Origin: Streptomyces sp. RPA4-2
GTDB lineage: Bacteria > Actinomycetota > Actinomycetes > Streptomycetales > Streptomycetaceae
NCBI RefSeq assembly: GCF_012273515.2
Contig: NZ_CP050975.2
Location: forward strand, 930,001 to 994,000
Direction of reading: 5' to 3'
Length of the DNA: 64,000 bases
Shown in pieces: positions 16,840 to 26,396 of this stretch (the first letter of the stretch is position 1; every line of letters begins with the position of its first letter). The position numbers and the translations under genes are program-made. Under the pieces are notes generated by a model, which was not told where the DNA came from, made no database searches, and worked only from the letters and a program-made list of their open reading frames with translations.

Positions 16840-17427
16840 GACAACGTTGGCGCTGAAGTGCCATGAGCTGCGCGGAAGTTGGCGCGGAGGTCCGCGAAGT
16901 GCCGCGTGCGAGTCCTTCGGGGCGCGGCGTCACGGTCTCCGGGAAGGGCCCGCCACGGAGCGCCGTCGATCCGCGTCCGCGGTCCGCTCCGGCCGCGCCC
17001 TCCGGATCCACGGCGCACGCCGCCCGCCCCGCCGTGCGGAGCAATCGGATCGCCCGGCACCACGCGCCTGGCCGGACTGATCACCGGCGAACCGATCCGT
17101 GCGTGGCCGGCTCGCACGGACCGCCCAGTCGAGCTCCAGGGAGCGCCCATGCGTCGCGCACGTCCGCGAGCCGGCCGCTGGAGGTCTTCACCCTCCCGGC
17201 CGGCGTCCGGGCCGAGGTGCCGGCGTCCCGACCATGTCGTTCGACCGTCTTCCCCGTCGTACCGACATCCCGTTGGACCTGGGCCGCCCGTCCCAGCGGG
17301 GCTTCCTCCGCACCGGATAGTGCTGAAGCGAGCGCCTTCCCACCCCGTCGCCACCCCGGACGAAGCCGCAGCCACACCCGCGGCACACACCCGCGGCCCG
17401 ACCGTCCCCGGCCGGGCCGCGCAGGGT
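16840..17427. other. About 590 bp without a supportable gene
   Basis: Several open frames cross this stretch, but all have translation products rich in Arg, Pro, Ser and Ala, no ribosome-binding site and no recognisable motif, as expected of noncoding high-GC DNA. It separates the chitinase promoter from the 3' end of the SDR gene. It could be decayed coding sequence, but I cannot identify a parent. Confidence 0.5.
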
Positions 17428-18147
17428 TCAGACCAGGACGCCACCCCCGTCCACGACCACGACGGACCCCGTGCTGTAGCCGCCGCGCATCAGGTACAGG
17501 TACGCCTCCGAGACATCCTCCGGAGTGCCCACCCGGCCCACCGGAAGGGACTCGGCGGAGGACCGGAACAGTCCGTCCCGTTCCTCTTCGGCGAGGTCAC
17601 GCCAGAGCTCGGTGCGGACCACTCCGGGCGAGACCGCGTTCACCCGGACCGGCGCCAGCTCCAGGGCGAGAGCCCGCGTCAGCGACTCCATCGCGCCGCA
17701 CAGACTTGCCGCCACGCTCGTGCCAGGCAGGGGGCGCCGACCCGCGGTCCCCGTGGTCAGCACCACCGAACCGCCGGGCCGGACGGAGGCGGCGCCGTAC
17801 TTCACCGCCGCGTACGCGCCCCACAGACGCGTGTCCAGAAAGCGCCGGGCCCGCCCGAGGTCCGCCTCCGCGAGGCTCCCCATCAGCAGGGATTCGCCGG
17901 CCGTGTAGACGAGGTGGTCGAACTCCCCGACCCGCCCGAAGAAGGCGCGCAGCGCGTCCTCGTCGGTGGCGTCGAGGGTGTGCCCCTCGGCGCCGTCCGG
18001 CAGCCGCTCCAGTGCCGCGTCCACGCCCTCCTGCCGCCGCGAGGCGACGACCACCGCGGCGCCTTCCCGCGCGCTCGCCGCGGCGACCGCGAACCCGATG
18101 CCGGCCGTACCGCCGATGACGACGACGCGCTGTCCTCGCAGGTCCAT
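17428..18147 (-). CDS. Atypical short-chain dehydrogenase lacking the Tyr-Lys pair
   Basis: A 239-residue SDR-fold protein. The N-terminal GGTAGIGFA (about 12-20) is the cofactor-binding motif, NAVSPGVVRT is the conserved post-catalytic loop, and the C-terminus VVVVDGGG is typical. At the catalytic YxxxK position, however, the sequence reads VAASLCGAMESLTRALA, without the tyrosine or the lysine. I recall related actinobacterial proteins with the same change, so this is probably a divergent subfamily and not a recent lesion. It may bind NAD(P) without classical dehydrogenase activity. It is divergent from a LysR gene with a T-N11-A site between them. Confidence 0.85.
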   Translation of the reverse strand: MDLRGQRVVVIGGTAGIGFAVAAASAREGAAVVVASRRQEGVDAALERLPDGAEGHTLDATDEDALRAFFGRVGEFDHLVYTAGESLLMGSLAEADLGRARRFLDTRLWGAYAAVKYGAASVRPGGSVVLTTGTAGRRPLPGTSVAASLCGAMESLTRALALELAPVRVNAVSPGVVRTELWRDLAEEERDGLFRSSAESLPVGRVGTPEDVSEAYLYLMRGGYSTGSVVVVDGGGVLV

Positions 18148-18226
18148 GACGTTTCCCTTCACGTTGATCCGATGTGTTCCAGCCTGCGCCCACCTCCCCG
18201 CGGCCGTCCAAGACCTCTTTCGGTGT

Positions 18227-18251
18227 CGGCGATACCCTGGAGGCATCGCCG
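18227..18251. promoter_or_regulatory. LysR-type T-N11-A operator
   Basis: CGGCGAT-N11-ATCGCCG forms a perfect 7-bp inverted repeat. T18233 and A18245 are separated by exactly 11 bases, the canonical LysR-family box. It sits between the divergent SDR gene (start 18147) and LysR gene (start 18295), 45 bp from the LysR start. Confidence 0.8.
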
Positions 18252-18294
18252 TCGGCGGGCTCGTACGACGAAGGGAACGACGGAAGGGACGGCC

Positions 18295-19119
18295 ATGGAC
18301 CTGGACCTGCGCAAGGTCCGCTACTTCGTGACGGTCGCGGAGCTGCTGCACTTCGGACGCGCCGCTGAGCGGCTGCACATCTCCCAGCCCGTGCTCAGCC
18401 GTCAGATCCGGGCGCTGGAGAAGGACTTGGGCACCGAGTTGTTCGTCCGGGACAGCCACGCGGTGTCGTTGACCCGGGCGGGAGCCCAACTCCTCGATGA
18501 CGCGCGACTGTTGCTCGCGTCCGCGGATGCCGCCCGGCAGCGCGTCCAGCAGGCCTCCCGCGGCCCCCGCCGTCTCGTCGTCGGCTTCCGCGCGGGGATC
18601 GTCGTCACCCGGGCGCTGCGTGCGTTCGGTGCCCGGCACCCGGAGGTGGAGGTCAAGGCACGCCGAGTGGAATGGGACGACCAGGAACAGCTGATCCTGG
18701 AGGGTTCGGTCGATCTGGCCTACGTCCGCCGGCCGATCCGGGACGAGGGCCTGACGCTGCTGCCGCTGTACGCCGAGCCCAGGGTGGCGATGCTGCCGGA
18801 GGGCCACCGGCTCGCCGGCAAGCAGGAACTCGCCCTCGCCGACCTCGACGACGAGACCTGGCTGCGCTACTCCGACCCTCGGCCCGGGGACGTACCGATC
18901 CGCACCATCGAGGAGAAGTTCGAGTCCGTCGCCGCGGGGACCGGCATCACGCTGGTCCCGCACTCGGTCGCCGAGCAGTACTCACGGCCGGACATCACCT
19001 ACGTACCCGTACCGGACGCCGAGCCCGACGAGGTGCTGCTGGCCTGGAGGTCCGGCCGCCGCTCAACCCTGATCGCGGCGTTCGCCGAGGTCGCGGCGGC
19101 CTCTCCGTCCGGTGACTGA
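18295..19119 (+). CDS. LysR-family transcriptional regulator
   Basis: A 274-residue LysR-type regulator. The N-terminal winged helix (residues 1-62) contains FGRAAERLHISQPVLSRQIR, and a periplasmic-binding-protein-like effector domain fills about residues 90-270. The ATG at 18295 (MDLDLRKVRYFV) matches the usual LysR start; GAAGGGA lies upstream. It is divergent from the atypical SDR gene, with a T-N11-A box in the 147-bp gap, so it probably controls that gene and itself. The effector is unknown. Confidence 0.93.
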   Translation: MDLDLRKVRYFVTVAELLHFGRAAERLHISQPVLSRQIRALEKDLGTELFVRDSHAVSLTRAGAQLLDDARLLLASADAARQRVQQASRGPRRLVVGFRAGIVVTRALRAFGARHPEVEVKARRVEWDDQEQLILEGSVDLAYVRRPIRDEGLTLLPLYAEPRVAMLPEGHRLAGKQELALADLDDETWLRYSDPRPGDVPIRTIEEKFESVAAGTGITLVPHSVAEQYSRPDITYVPVPDAEPDEVLLAWRSGRRSTLIAAFAEVAAASPSGD

Positions 19120-19163
19120 GCGCGCGGATCCCGTACTTCGGGAGGGCCGATGCGCGCGATGGA

Positions 19164-19613
19164 TCACTTCACCGCGGGAGTGAGGCGCCGGCGCGCTCCC
19201 CCGAGGGTTCCCGCCACGAGGGCGAGCAGTATCAGCGTGAGCCCCAGGAAGATCACGGGATTCACCCAGCCCGGCACCAGCTCGGTCCCCACGCCGTCCG
19301 ACGTCACGCACTGCGCACTGACCGGCAGCGCTTCCCGCGTCACGACGTGATCGCCCGGTACGCCCTTCGCCGCACACATCTGGTCCGGGTCCAGGATGTA
19401 GAAGCCCGACATCACGCCCCACGCGTACGCGCCGCACACCGCCGCGCCGGCCATCAGCGCGACCAGCGCGCACGTCGAGGCGCTCGGCAGGTGCCACCCG
19501 CTGCCCGGTAGCCGCTGGTGGGCCCGTCGGGCGAGTGCCACGGCGGCGGCCACGAACACGCAGGGCGCCAGCATCGGCGCGAAGGCCAGGAACAGGAACA
19601 CAAGGCTTGCCAT
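19164..19613 (-). CDS. Small membrane protein of unknown function
   Basis: A 149-residue protein with three clear hydrophobic segments: about residues 3-28, 48-70 and 117-138. The stretch between the second and third segments contains two cysteines (DQMCAAK and SAQCVTS) that could form a disulfide outside the membrane. It ends with a basic tail (GGARRRLTPAVK). The ATG at 19613 starts right at the first hydrophobic segment. No family was recognised. It lies about 110 bp downstream of the VOC gene on the same strand and may be co-transcribed with it. Confidence 0.65.
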   Translation of the reverse strand: MASLVFLFLAFAPMLAPCVFVAAAVALARRAHQRLPGSGWHLPSASTCALVALMAGAAVCGAYAWGVMSGFYILDPDQMCAAKGVPGDHVVTREALPVSAQCVTSDGVGTELVPGWVNPVIFLGLTLILLALVAGTLGGARRRLTPAVK

Positions 19614-19723
19614 GCCTGCCCAGACAGCGCAGGCGGATTTTCGGTTCCGCCGGTCACGTACGAGGGTGACGTACGAGGCGACCCCGTGCGCGGCTCGTCC
19701 CCGGTTCCCGCGCCCGTCCGGGC

Positions 19724-20521
19724 TCAGGTCACCTCGGTCGCCGTCGGCATCGTGCCCTCGGTCGTCTTGACGTCGATCACGGAGAACGCCGCCCCCTGTG
19801 GGTCGCTCAGCGCGGCGAACCGGCCGAACGGGCTGGTCATCGGACCGAAGCGGAGGATCGCGCCGCGCTCGGTCGCCTTCGCGACCGCCGCGTCGCAGTC
19901 GTCGACCGTGAAGTAGACGTTGACGTACGACGGAACCTCGGGCGGGAAGTCGTCCGTCATCCTCATCCGGCCCAGGACCGCGTCCTGACCGAGGTCGTAG
20001 AGCCTGAAGTCGATCGCGGAATCCTCCAGTTGCTTGGCGTGGTAGCCGAAGACGGCCGGGAAGAAGGCGTCCGTCCGCTCCGGCTCGCGGGTGAAGATCT
20101 CCGCCCAGCAGTAGGCGCCGGGCACGGCACGCGCCTCGAAGCCCTCGTGACGGCCGGCCTGCCACACTCCGAAGACCGCGCCGGCCGGGTCACGGGCGAT
20201 CAGCATCGAACCGAAGTCGCCGACCGTCATCGGGTCCATCAGGACCTCGCCGCCGTGCGAGCGGATCTTCGCGGCGGTGGCGTCCGCGTCCGGCGACGCG
20301 AGGTAGAGGCACCAGGCGGACTGACCCTCCTGGCCGGGCATCGGCGGGACGACGGCGGCCACCGCCTTGCCGTTCACGTAGGCCTGCGTGTAGTTGCCGT
20401 ACTCCGAGGACGACTCGCCGAACGTCCAGCCGAGCACGTCACCGTAGAAAACCTTCGCTGCCTCGACGTCACTGAACATCGCGTCCGCCCAGCAGGGCGT
20501 TCCCTCGGGCTCTACGGCCAT
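19724..20521 (-). CDS. Two-domain VOC (glyoxalase/bleomycin-resistance fold) protein
   Basis: A 265-residue protein made of two tandem vicinal-oxygen-chelate modules, about residues 8-125 and 135-255. Conserved features include [23 protein letters not shown] and [12 protein letters not shown]. It resembles the CFP30B-like two-domain VOC proteins of actinobacteria. Metal-ligand positions are not obvious enough to assign a reaction; members include dioxygenases, isomerases and binding proteins. The ATG at 20521 lies 161 bp from the divergent alcohol dehydrogenase gene. Confidence 0.85.
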   Translation of the reverse strand: MAVEPEGTPCWADAMFSDVEAAKVFYGDVLGWTFGESSSEYGNYTQAYVNGKAVAAVVPPMPGQEGQSAWCLYLASPDADATAAKIRSHGGEVLMDPMTVGDFGSMLIARDPAGAVFGVWQAGRHEGFEARAVPGAYCWAEIFTREPERTDAFFPAVFGYHAKQLEDSAIDFRLYDLGQDAVLGRMRMTDDFPPEVPSYVNVYFTVDDCDAAVAKATERGAILRFGPMTSPFGRFAALSDPQGAAFSVIDVKTTEGTMPTATEVT

Positions 20522-20682
20522 GGTGTTCCACTCTTCCTCGTGCGGCGGGTTCCGGGGTCGCGTTTCGCACTCTGTCGCCCTGCCACGCTAGCCAGGCTCC
20601 GGGCCCGCCGCGCGCCGGCCGACGCCGCGTGGACCACACTGGAGAGGGCGCTCGGGTGGTCGTCGAGGGGACGGAACACGGG

Positions 20683-21702
20683 ATGATGCACGCGTGGGAA
20701 GTGGCCCGCCCCGGGCCGATCGAGCGGGAACCGCTGCGCTTCGTGGAACGGCCGGTGCCGGTGCCCCGGTCCGACGAGCTCCTCGTGCACGTCCGGGCCT
20801 GCGGGGTGTGCCGCACGGACCTGCACGTCAGCGAGGGCGACCTGCCGGTGCGCCGGCCGCACGTGACACCGGGCCACGAGGTCGTGGGCGTGGTCGCGAC
20901 GGCGGGCGAGGACGTACGCGGCTTCGCGGCCGGCGACCGGGTGGGCGTCGCCTGGCTGCGCCGTACGGACGGCATCTGCGCGTACTGCGCGCGAGGGGCC
21001 GAGAATCTCTGCCCGGCCTCGGAGTACACCGGCTGGGACGCCGACGGCGGCTACGCGGAGTACACGACCGTGCCGGCGGCCTTCGCGTACCGGCTGCCCG
21101 ACGGCCTGGACGACGTCGCGTCGGCACCGCTGCTGTGCGCGGGCATCATCGGCCACCGCGCTCTGCTGCGGACCGCGCTGCCGCCGGGCGGGCGGCTCGG
21201 ACTCTACGGCTTCGGCGGGAGCGCCCACCTGTGCGCTCAGGTGGCCCTCGCGCAGGGCGCCACCGTGCACGTGCTGACCCGTGACCCCGCAGCCCGGCGG
21301 CTCGCCCTCGCACTCGGGGCCGCCTCCGCCCGGGGCGCGTACGACGAGCCGCCCGAGCCGCTGGACGGCGCGATCCTGTTCGCGCCGGTCGGCGGCCTGG
21401 TCCCGGTCGCCCTGCGCGCGCTCGACCGGGGCGGGGTCCTGGCGGTCGCCGGGATCCATCTGAGCGACACCCCGCCGCTGCGCTACGAGAGCGAGCTGTT
21501 CTACGAGAAGGAGCTGCGCAGCGTCACCTCCAACACGCGCGAGGACGGGCGCGGCTTCCTTGAGCTCGCGGTCCGGCACCGGGTCCGTGCCACGACGCAC
21601 ACCTACCCGCTGTCCGAGGCACAGCGGGCCCTGCGGGACCTCAAGGCGGGCCGCTTCGACGGGGCGGCCGTACTGGTGAACGACCTGCCGCCGCGCCACT
21701 GA
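20683..21702 (+). CDS. Zinc-dependent alcohol dehydrogenase family protein
   Basis: A 339-residue medium-chain dehydrogenase. Catalytic-zinc residues are visible in CGVCRTDLH (about 38-46) and GHEVVG (about 65-70). The structural-zinc lobe [14 protein letters not shown] keeps three of the usual four cysteines. The nucleotide-binding region contains [15 protein letters not shown], a GxGxxA-like loop. It probably oxidises alcohols or reduces aldehydes with NAD(P), resembling the AdhP/AdhA-like streptomycete enzymes. Two ATGs (20683 and 20686) are possible starts. It is divergent from the VOC gene and convergent with the Ddn-like gene. Confidence 0.88.
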   Translation: MMHAWEVARPGPIEREPLRFVERPVPVPRSDELLVHVRACGVCRTDLHVSEGDLPVRRPHVTPGHEVVGVVATAGEDVRGFAAGDRVGVAWLRRTDGICAYCARGAENLCPASEYTGWDADGGYAEYTTVPAAFAYRLPDGLDDVASAPLLCAGIIGHRALLRTALPPGGRLGLYGFGGSAHLCAQVALAQGATVHVLTRDPAARRLALALGAASARGAYDEPPEPLDGAILFAPVGGLVPVALRALDRGGVLAVAGIHLSDTPPLRYESELFYEKELRSVTSNTREDGRGFLELAVRHRVRATTHTYPLSEAQRALRDLKAGRFDGAAVLVNDLPPRH

Positions 21703-21785
21703 GCATGCGCGCCGGCCGCATTCCGCCACCGGACATGCGGGCCGGCCGCGTTCCGGCGCCCTCCCCCGGACGCGTCCACCCGGCC

Positions 21786-22181
21786 TCAGCCGGTGACGTC
21801 GACCCGTACCGTCATCAGTCCCGCGCCCATCGCGCGCACCGCCACGCTGTTGAACCGGGGCAGACTCCTGAGGCGCGCACGGGCGTCGTCCTGCGGCATC
21901 AGGTGGGCGATGCCGGCGTACCACCGGCCCCTGACCCGGATCCGCACCCGTGGGTCCGCCTTGATGTTCCGCACGTACTGCGACCGCTCGCCGTACTCGC
22001 TGACGAACCAGAACTCCCGCCCCGTCAGGCGGCCGCCGACCGGTGTCCGGCGCGGCAGCCCCGAGGCGCGCCCCGTGGTCTCCAGCAGGGTCTGGACGGG
22101 CAGCCGCCGCAGCAGCGGATTGCCGATCCGCCGCTGGAACGCCGTGACCGTCCGGTACTTCAGCTCGGGGTAGCGGGACAT
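21786..22181 (-). CDS. Deazaflavin (F420)-dependent nitroreductase-like protein (Ddn family)
   Basis: A 131-residue protein of the Ddn-type split-barrel family. Diagnostic stretches are LETTGRASGLPRRTPV, matching the family pattern TTGRKSGxxRxTPL, and VRNIKADPRVRIRVRGRWY. Family members bind F420 or other flavins; several reduce nitro-compounds or quinones. The ATG at 22181 has GGAAGAGG upstream and is preferred over a longer in-frame start at 22211. It converges with the alcohol dehydrogenase. The physiological substrate is unknown. Confidence 0.82.
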   Translation of the reverse strand: MSRYPELKYRTVTAFQRRIGNPLLRRLPVQTLLETTGRASGLPRRTPVGGRLTGREFWFVSEYGERSQYVRNIKADPRVRIRVRGRWYAGIAHLMPQDDARARLRSLPRFNSVAVRAMGAGLMTVRVDVTG

Positions 22182-22341
22182 GCGAGACCTCTTCCGTTCG
22201 GTACCCGTCACCGGTCCGGGTGGTCGGGCAACCGTCTCACGACCGCTCGGCGAGTTCGGTGCCGACCAGGCGGTCGACGAGGCCGCGCGCGTCCACGGTG
22301 CTCAACGGGGGGGCCCGGCAAGGTCGTTGGAGCACGAGGCG

Positions 22342-22824
22342 CTACTCCCCCGCGTACGCCTTCTCCAGGGCGACGATGTCCAGCTTGGACATCCGCAGCA
22401 TCGCCTGGGTCGTGCGGGCGGCCTTCTCCGGGTCCGGATCGCTGATCAGGTCGATGAGCCGGGACGGGACGACCTGCCAGGACAGGCCGTACTTGTCCTT
22501 GATCCAGCCACAGGGTCCGGCCTCGCCGCCGTCGTCGGCGAACTTCTTCCAGTAGTGGTCGACCTCCTCCTGGTCGTCGCAGTGGATCTGGAACGAGATC
22601 GCCTCGTCGAACGTGAACTGCGGGCCCCCGTTCAGCGCGACGAACCGCTGCCCGTTGGCCACGAACTCGGCCGCCAGCACGGTGCCGGCCGGCCCGGGGC
22701 CGGCCTCCGTGTAGCGGCCGACCCTGCCGAGCCGGGAGTTCTTGAAGATCGATACGTAGTAGTGGGCGGCCTCCTCGGCCTGGCCGTCGAACCACAGACA
22801 GGTGGTGAAACCCTCGGCGGACAT
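22342..22824 (-). CDS. PhnB-like VOC protein
   Basis: A 160-residue PhnB/3-demethylubiquinone-9 methyltransferase-like VOC protein. It starts with FTTCLWFDGQAEEAAHYYVS and contains the typical GPQFTFDEAISF and CGWIKDKYGLSWQVVP motifs, followed by the C-terminal MLRMSKLDIVALEKAY. Despite the domain's historical name it is not a demonstrated methyltransferase. A strong GAGGAGG precedes the ATG at 22824. The gene is divergent from the epoxide hydrolase gene across about 240 bp. No substrate can be assigned. Confidence 0.85.
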   Translation of the reverse strand: MSAEGFTTCLWFDGQAEEAAHYYVSIFKNSRLGRVGRYTEAGPGPAGTVLAAEFVANGQRFVALNGGPQFTFDEAISFQIHCDDQEEVDHYWKKFADDGGEAGPCGWIKDKYGLSWQVVPSRLIDLISDPDPEKAARTTQAMLRMSKLDIVALEKAYAGE

Positions 22825-23066
22825 GCGTACCTCCTCGGACGGGGAACATCGGTCACCTGTGCAGACCGATCGTCGCCGCAAAACTCATCGGTGGCACGCA
22901 CCTACCGGCCACCGGGCCGAGAACCCGTCGGACACGCACCGACCGTGTCGCCCGTACGGTGGCGTCACGGTCGCCGCCGCGGTCTCGGTCGCGGTCTCGG
23001 GAGCCGCGCCACGCCGGGCGAAATCCAGCGGCGTGGGCGGGCGGCCCGGCGTTAGCATGCGCGGAC

Positions 23067-24293
23067 ATGACCTCTTCGGACGCCCCCCGCATCGAACCGT
23101 TCACCGTCGACTTCCCGCAGAGCGACCTCGACGACCTGCACCGACGCCTCGACCACATCCGCTGGCCCGACGAACTGCCGGGGGTCGGCTGGGCGTACGG
23201 CGTGCCCCGGGAGTACCTGCGGGAGCTCGTACGGTACTGGCGGCACACCTATGACTGGCGGGCGGCGCAGGACCGGCTGAACACATGGCCGCAGTTCACG
23301 ACGGAGATCGACGGTGCGCGGGTCCACTTCGCGTACATCCGCTCGCCGGAACCCTCGGCGACCCCGCTGATCATGACGCACGGCTGGCCGGGCTCGATCG
23401 TCGAGTTCACCGACGTCGTCGGCCCGTTGACCGATCCGCGCGCGCACGGCGGCGATCCGGCCGACGCGTTCCATCTGGTCGTGCCGAGCATTCCCGGTTT
23501 CGGACTCTCCGGGCCGACCCGGGACACCGGCTGGGAGTTCCGGCGGGTGGCCGCCGCGTTCGCCGAGCTGATGACGCGGCTCGGCCACCCGCGTTTCGGT
23601 GCCCAGGGCGGGGACTGGGGCGGCGCCATCTCCCGTGAGCTGGGCCGGGCCTTCCCCGAGCGGCTCATCGGCGTCCACCTGAATCTGCTGCCCGGTTCGT
23701 CCGCGCAGACCGAACCGAGCGACGGTGAACTGGCCGCGCTGAGCCCCGAGGAGCGCGAGCGCGCCCTGACCTCGTGGCGGCGGACCCAGGAGTGGCGGCG
23801 GGACGAAGCCGGGTACGCCGAGCTCCAGTCGACCCGGCCGCAGACCCTCGGCTACGCGCTCACGGACTCCCCGGTCGGTCAACTCGCGTGGATCGTCGAG
23901 AAGTTCAGGCAGTGGACGGATGCCGAGGACCGCCCGGAGGAAGCCGTCGACCGGGACCTGATGCTGACGAACGTGATGCTGTACTGGCTCACCGGCACGG
24001 CCGGGTCCTCGGCCCGCATCTACTACGAGCGGGCGCACGCGGACTACCAGGGTGCCCAGCCCGGCGTCTCGACCGCGCCGACCGCGCTGGCGGTCTTCCC
24101 GCACGAACCCTTCGTACCGCTGCGGCACATCGCGGAGCGCACGAACAACATCGTGCGGTGGACGGAGTTCGACCGGGGCGGCCATTTCGCCGCGGCCGAG
24201 CAGCCGGGGCTCCTGGCCGACGACGTACGGGCCTTCTTCAGGTCGCTGCGCGCCTCTGCCCACAGCGAATCTGCCAGGGGCCGAGAAAGCTGA
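23067..24293 (+). CDS. Epoxide hydrolase (EHN domain, alpha/beta hydrolase)
   Basis: A 408-residue epoxide hydrolase. The N-terminal EHN domain (about 8-110) has the typical LDDLHRRLDHIRWPDE, and the oxyanion motif HGWPGS lies at 105-110. The nucleophile is Asp183 in GGDWGG, and the C-terminal GGHFAA supplies the catalytic histidine. The fold matches juvenile-hormone/microsomal-type epoxide hydrolases, which open epoxides to diols, probably for detoxification or catabolism. The ATG at 23067 fits the usual family start (MTSSDAPRIEPF). It lies 69 bp upstream of clpP3 on the same strand but has no functional link to it. Confidence 0.92.
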   Translation: MTSSDAPRIEPFTVDFPQSDLDDLHRRLDHIRWPDELPGVGWAYGVPREYLRELVRYWRHTYDWRAAQDRLNTWPQFTTEIDGARVHFAYIRSPEPSATPLIMTHGWPGSIVEFTDVVGPLTDPRAHGGDPADAFHLVVPSIPGFGLSGPTRDTGWEFRRVAAAFAELMTRLGHPRFGAQGGDWGGAISRELGRAFPERLIGVHLNLLPGSSAQTEPSDGELAALSPEERERALTSWRRTQEWRRDEAGYAELQSTRPQTLGYALTDSPVGQLAWIVEKFRQWTDAEDRPEEAVDRDLMLTNVMLYWLTGTAGSSARIYYERAHADYQGAQPGVSTAPTALAVFPHEPFVPLRHIAERTNNIVRWTEFDRGGHFAAAEQPGLLADDVRAFFRSLRASAHSESARGRES

Positions 24294-24362
24294 CCCGGGC
24301 GGGACTTCGGTCCGATGGTGGAGATCGCGGCACTGCCCGCCGCACCACCACGAGGAGGACCG

Positions 24363-25016
24363 ATGACCGCATTCGTCAACGGCTGGGGCCCGTCCCACCG
24401 GCCGCGCGCCGAGGAGGGCGAGACCCCGCCGACACGCTTCGACGACCATCTGGCCGCGCAACTGCTCGCCCAGCGGATCGTCCTCCTCGGCACCCAGGTC
24501 GACGAGGTCTCCGCGAACCGGGTCTGCGCCCAGTTGCTCGTCCTGTCCGCGGAGGACCCGCGCACCGACATCAGCCTGTACATCAACAGTCCGGGCGGGT
24601 CGGTGACCGCGGGCCTCGCGATCTACGACACCATGCGGCTGGTCCCGAACGACGTGTCGACGCTTGTCATGGGGTTCGCCGCGAGCATGGGGCAGTTCCT
24701 GCTCAGTGTGGGCACGCACGGCAAGCGCTACGCGCTCCCCAACGCGCGGATCATGATGCACCAGCCCTCGGCGGGCATCGGGGGCAGCACCGCCGACATC
24801 GAGATCCAGGCACAGAACCTGGAGTTCACGAAGAGCGCGATCGAGCGGATCACCGCGGCACACACCGGCCAGAGCGAGGAGACGATCTCCCGGGACGGTG
24901 ACCGTGACCGCTGGTTCACGGCCGAACAGGCCCGGGAGTACGGCATGGTGGACCGGGTCGTGGAGTCGCTCGACGACGTCCGCCCGGCCGCGTCACGACG
25001 ACGGATGGGGCTCTGA
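24363..25016 (+). CDS. clpP3: ATP-dependent Clp protease proteolytic subunit (ClpP3 type)
   Basis: A 217-residue ClpP with an intact catalytic triad by alignment to E. coli ClpP: Ser108 in GFAASMG, His133 in RIMMHQP and Asp182 in [17 protein letters not shown] ribosome-binding site precedes the ATG. Two bases after its stop begins clpP4. In Streptomyces lividans a clpP3-clpP4 operon is activated by PopR when ClpP1/ClpP2 are missing, and a popR-like gene follows here in the opposite orientation. The product should assemble with ClpP4 and a Clp ATPase as an alternative cytosolic protease. Confidence 0.93.
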   Translation: MTAFVNGWGPSHRPRAEEGETPPTRFDDHLAAQLLAQRIVLLGTQVDEVSANRVCAQLLVLSAEDPRTDISLYINSPGGSVTAGLAIYDTMRLVPNDVSTLVMGFAASMGQFLLSVGTHGKRYALPNARIMMHQPSAGIGGSTADIEIQAQNLEFTKSAIERITAAHTGQSEETISRDGDRDRWFTAEQAREYGMVDRVVESLDDVRPAASRRRMGL

Positions 25017-25017
25017 C

Positions 25018-25620
25018 ATGGGTACGTACACGATTCCGAACGTCGTCGAGCGCACCCCGCAGGGCGAGCGGTCCTACGACGTCTTCAGCCGGCTGCTCTC
25101 GGAGCGGATCATCTTCCTCGGCACCGAGATCGACGACGGGGTCGCCAATGTCGTCATCGCCCAGCTCCTCCATCTGGAGTCGTCGAGCCCGGAGAGCGAG
25201 ATCGCCCTCTACATCAACTCGCCGGGTGGTTCGGTCACTTCGCTCATGGCGATCTACGACACGATGACATTCGTCCAGGCGCCCATCTCGACCTTCTGCG
25301 TCGGGCAGGCGGCGTCGACGGCGGCGGTGCTGCTGGCCGGAGGCGATCCGGGGCGGCGGTTCGTACTGGAGCACGCGCGGGTGCTGCTCGGCCAGCCCGC
25401 GAGCGGTGGCCGCCAGGGCACCGTCTCCGATCTCGCCCTCCAGGCCAAGGAGATGCTCCGGATCCGCTCCCAGGTCGAGGAGGTCCTGTCCCGGCACACG
25501 CACCACGACGTCACGGTGCTGCGCGCGGACATGGACCGCGACAAGGTCCTCACGGCGCGGGAGGCGGTGGCGTACGGAATGGCCGACGAGGTGCTGAGCC
25601 GACGGCTCGCGACGGTCTGA
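25018..25620 (+). CDS. clpP4: Clp protease subunit (ClpP4 type) lacking the catalytic histidine
   Basis: A 200-residue ClpP paralogue whose ATG lies two bases after the clpP3 stop. The fold motifs are complete ([15 protein letters not shown] with Ser100; Asp175 in DMDRDKV). Where the histidine of RIMIHQP should be, the sequence is RVLLGQP, so Gly125 replaces it. The subunit is therefore predicted to be catalytically weak or inactive and to depend on partnership with ClpP3. The low sequence noise elsewhere argues for a maintained function. Whether all ClpP4 orthologues share this change needs an alignment. Confidence 0.9.
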   Translation: MGTYTIPNVVERTPQGERSYDVFSRLLSERIIFLGTEIDDGVANVVIAQLLHLESSSPESEIALYINSPGGSVTSLMAIYDTMTFVQAPISTFCVGQAASTAAVLLAGGDPGRRFVLEHARVLLGQPASGGRQGTVSDLALQAKEMLRIRSQVEEVLSRHTHHDVTVLRADMDRDKVLTAREAVAYGMADEVLSRRLATV

Positions 25621-25649
25621 ACCGGCCCGCCGCGAGCGGCTGTCGCGTG

Positions 25650-26135
25650 TCAGGCGGCCAGGCACATGCCGTCGTGACGCGGGGAGGACGGGGTGCGGCG
25701 GCGGTCCGAGCGCACCTGGGCGAGACGGGTCAGTTCGTCCTGCGCCAGCGAGAGCAGGTCGGTGAGGCCGAGGCCGAGGGCGCGCGCGGCGGCCGCGAGG
25801 ACTTCCGACGAAGCCTCCTTGCGGCCGCGCTCCAGCTCGGAGAGGTACGGCATCGAGATCCGGGCCGCGTCGGCCACGTCCTTGAGCGTGCGCTCCTGCG
25901 CCAGCCGCTCCCGGCGCAGGACGTCACCCACGAGGTCGCGCCAGAGCGGCTCCCCGCGCCCGGAGGCGGGTGGCGTCCGCCGGGGCGCGAGGTCCGGGAG
26001 GGTCCGCCGCGGCGTGTGGCCCGCGGGGACCGCGGACCCCGGCGGCCGACGGATGGCCGGATCCGGCGCGGCGGCCGGGCGCAACGGGATGACACGGGCG
26101 TCGTTGCGTGCTTGGTTCGGCGCTTGGTTGCTCAC
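25650..26135 (-). CDS. popR: PopR/ClgR-type helix-turn-helix activator of clpP3-clpP4
   Basis: A 161-residue XRE-family regulator. A basic, proline-rich N-terminal half precedes the helix-turn-helix at about 78-130, with RTLKDVADAARISMPYLSEL, very similar to ClgR and PopR. The C-terminus is Met-Cys-Leu-Ala-Ala. PopR of S. lividans is itself degraded by ClpP1/ClpP2 through C-terminal alanines, so this tail is a probable degron. It converges on clpP4, 29 bp away. The GTG at 26135 is the working start, although the AAAGG there nearly abuts it; an ATG at 26180 is an alternative. Confidence 0.85.
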   Translation of the reverse strand: MSNQAPNQARNDARVIPLRPAAAPDPAIRRPPGSAVPAGHTPRRTLPDLAPRRTPPASGRGEPLWRDLVGDVLRRERLAQERTLKDVADAARISMPYLSELERGRKEASSEVLAAAARALGLGLTDLLSLAQDELTRLAQVRSDRRRTPSSPRHDGMCLAA

Positions 26136-26396
26136 CCTTTCAGCGTAGGAGCACCTGGCCGCGGGGGAAGGGATCGGCATTCCGCTCTCGGGGGAATCGG
26201 ACCCTGTGGTCAAGGGCCGTCCCGTGGTCCCCGGTGGATCAGCGCGCGGCGTCGGATGCGACCGATCCGACGGCGGGGCGTGGGGGTCCCCCTGCTCGAA
26301 GAGCTCGTGGGCGTGCCGTAGCCGTCGCCGTCCGCCCACCGGGGAGGACGGGGACGCGCCTTAGGCTGGACGCCGGACCGGTGGAGGTGGGCGACG

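Noticed and set aside
16879..18294. A very long plus-strand open frame running into the LysR gene at 18295
   Set aside because: It lies antisense to the SDR gene and upstream of the LysR ATG, its translation is rich in Arg, Pro and Ala, and it has no motif until the LysR start. It is a high-GC stop-free shadow.
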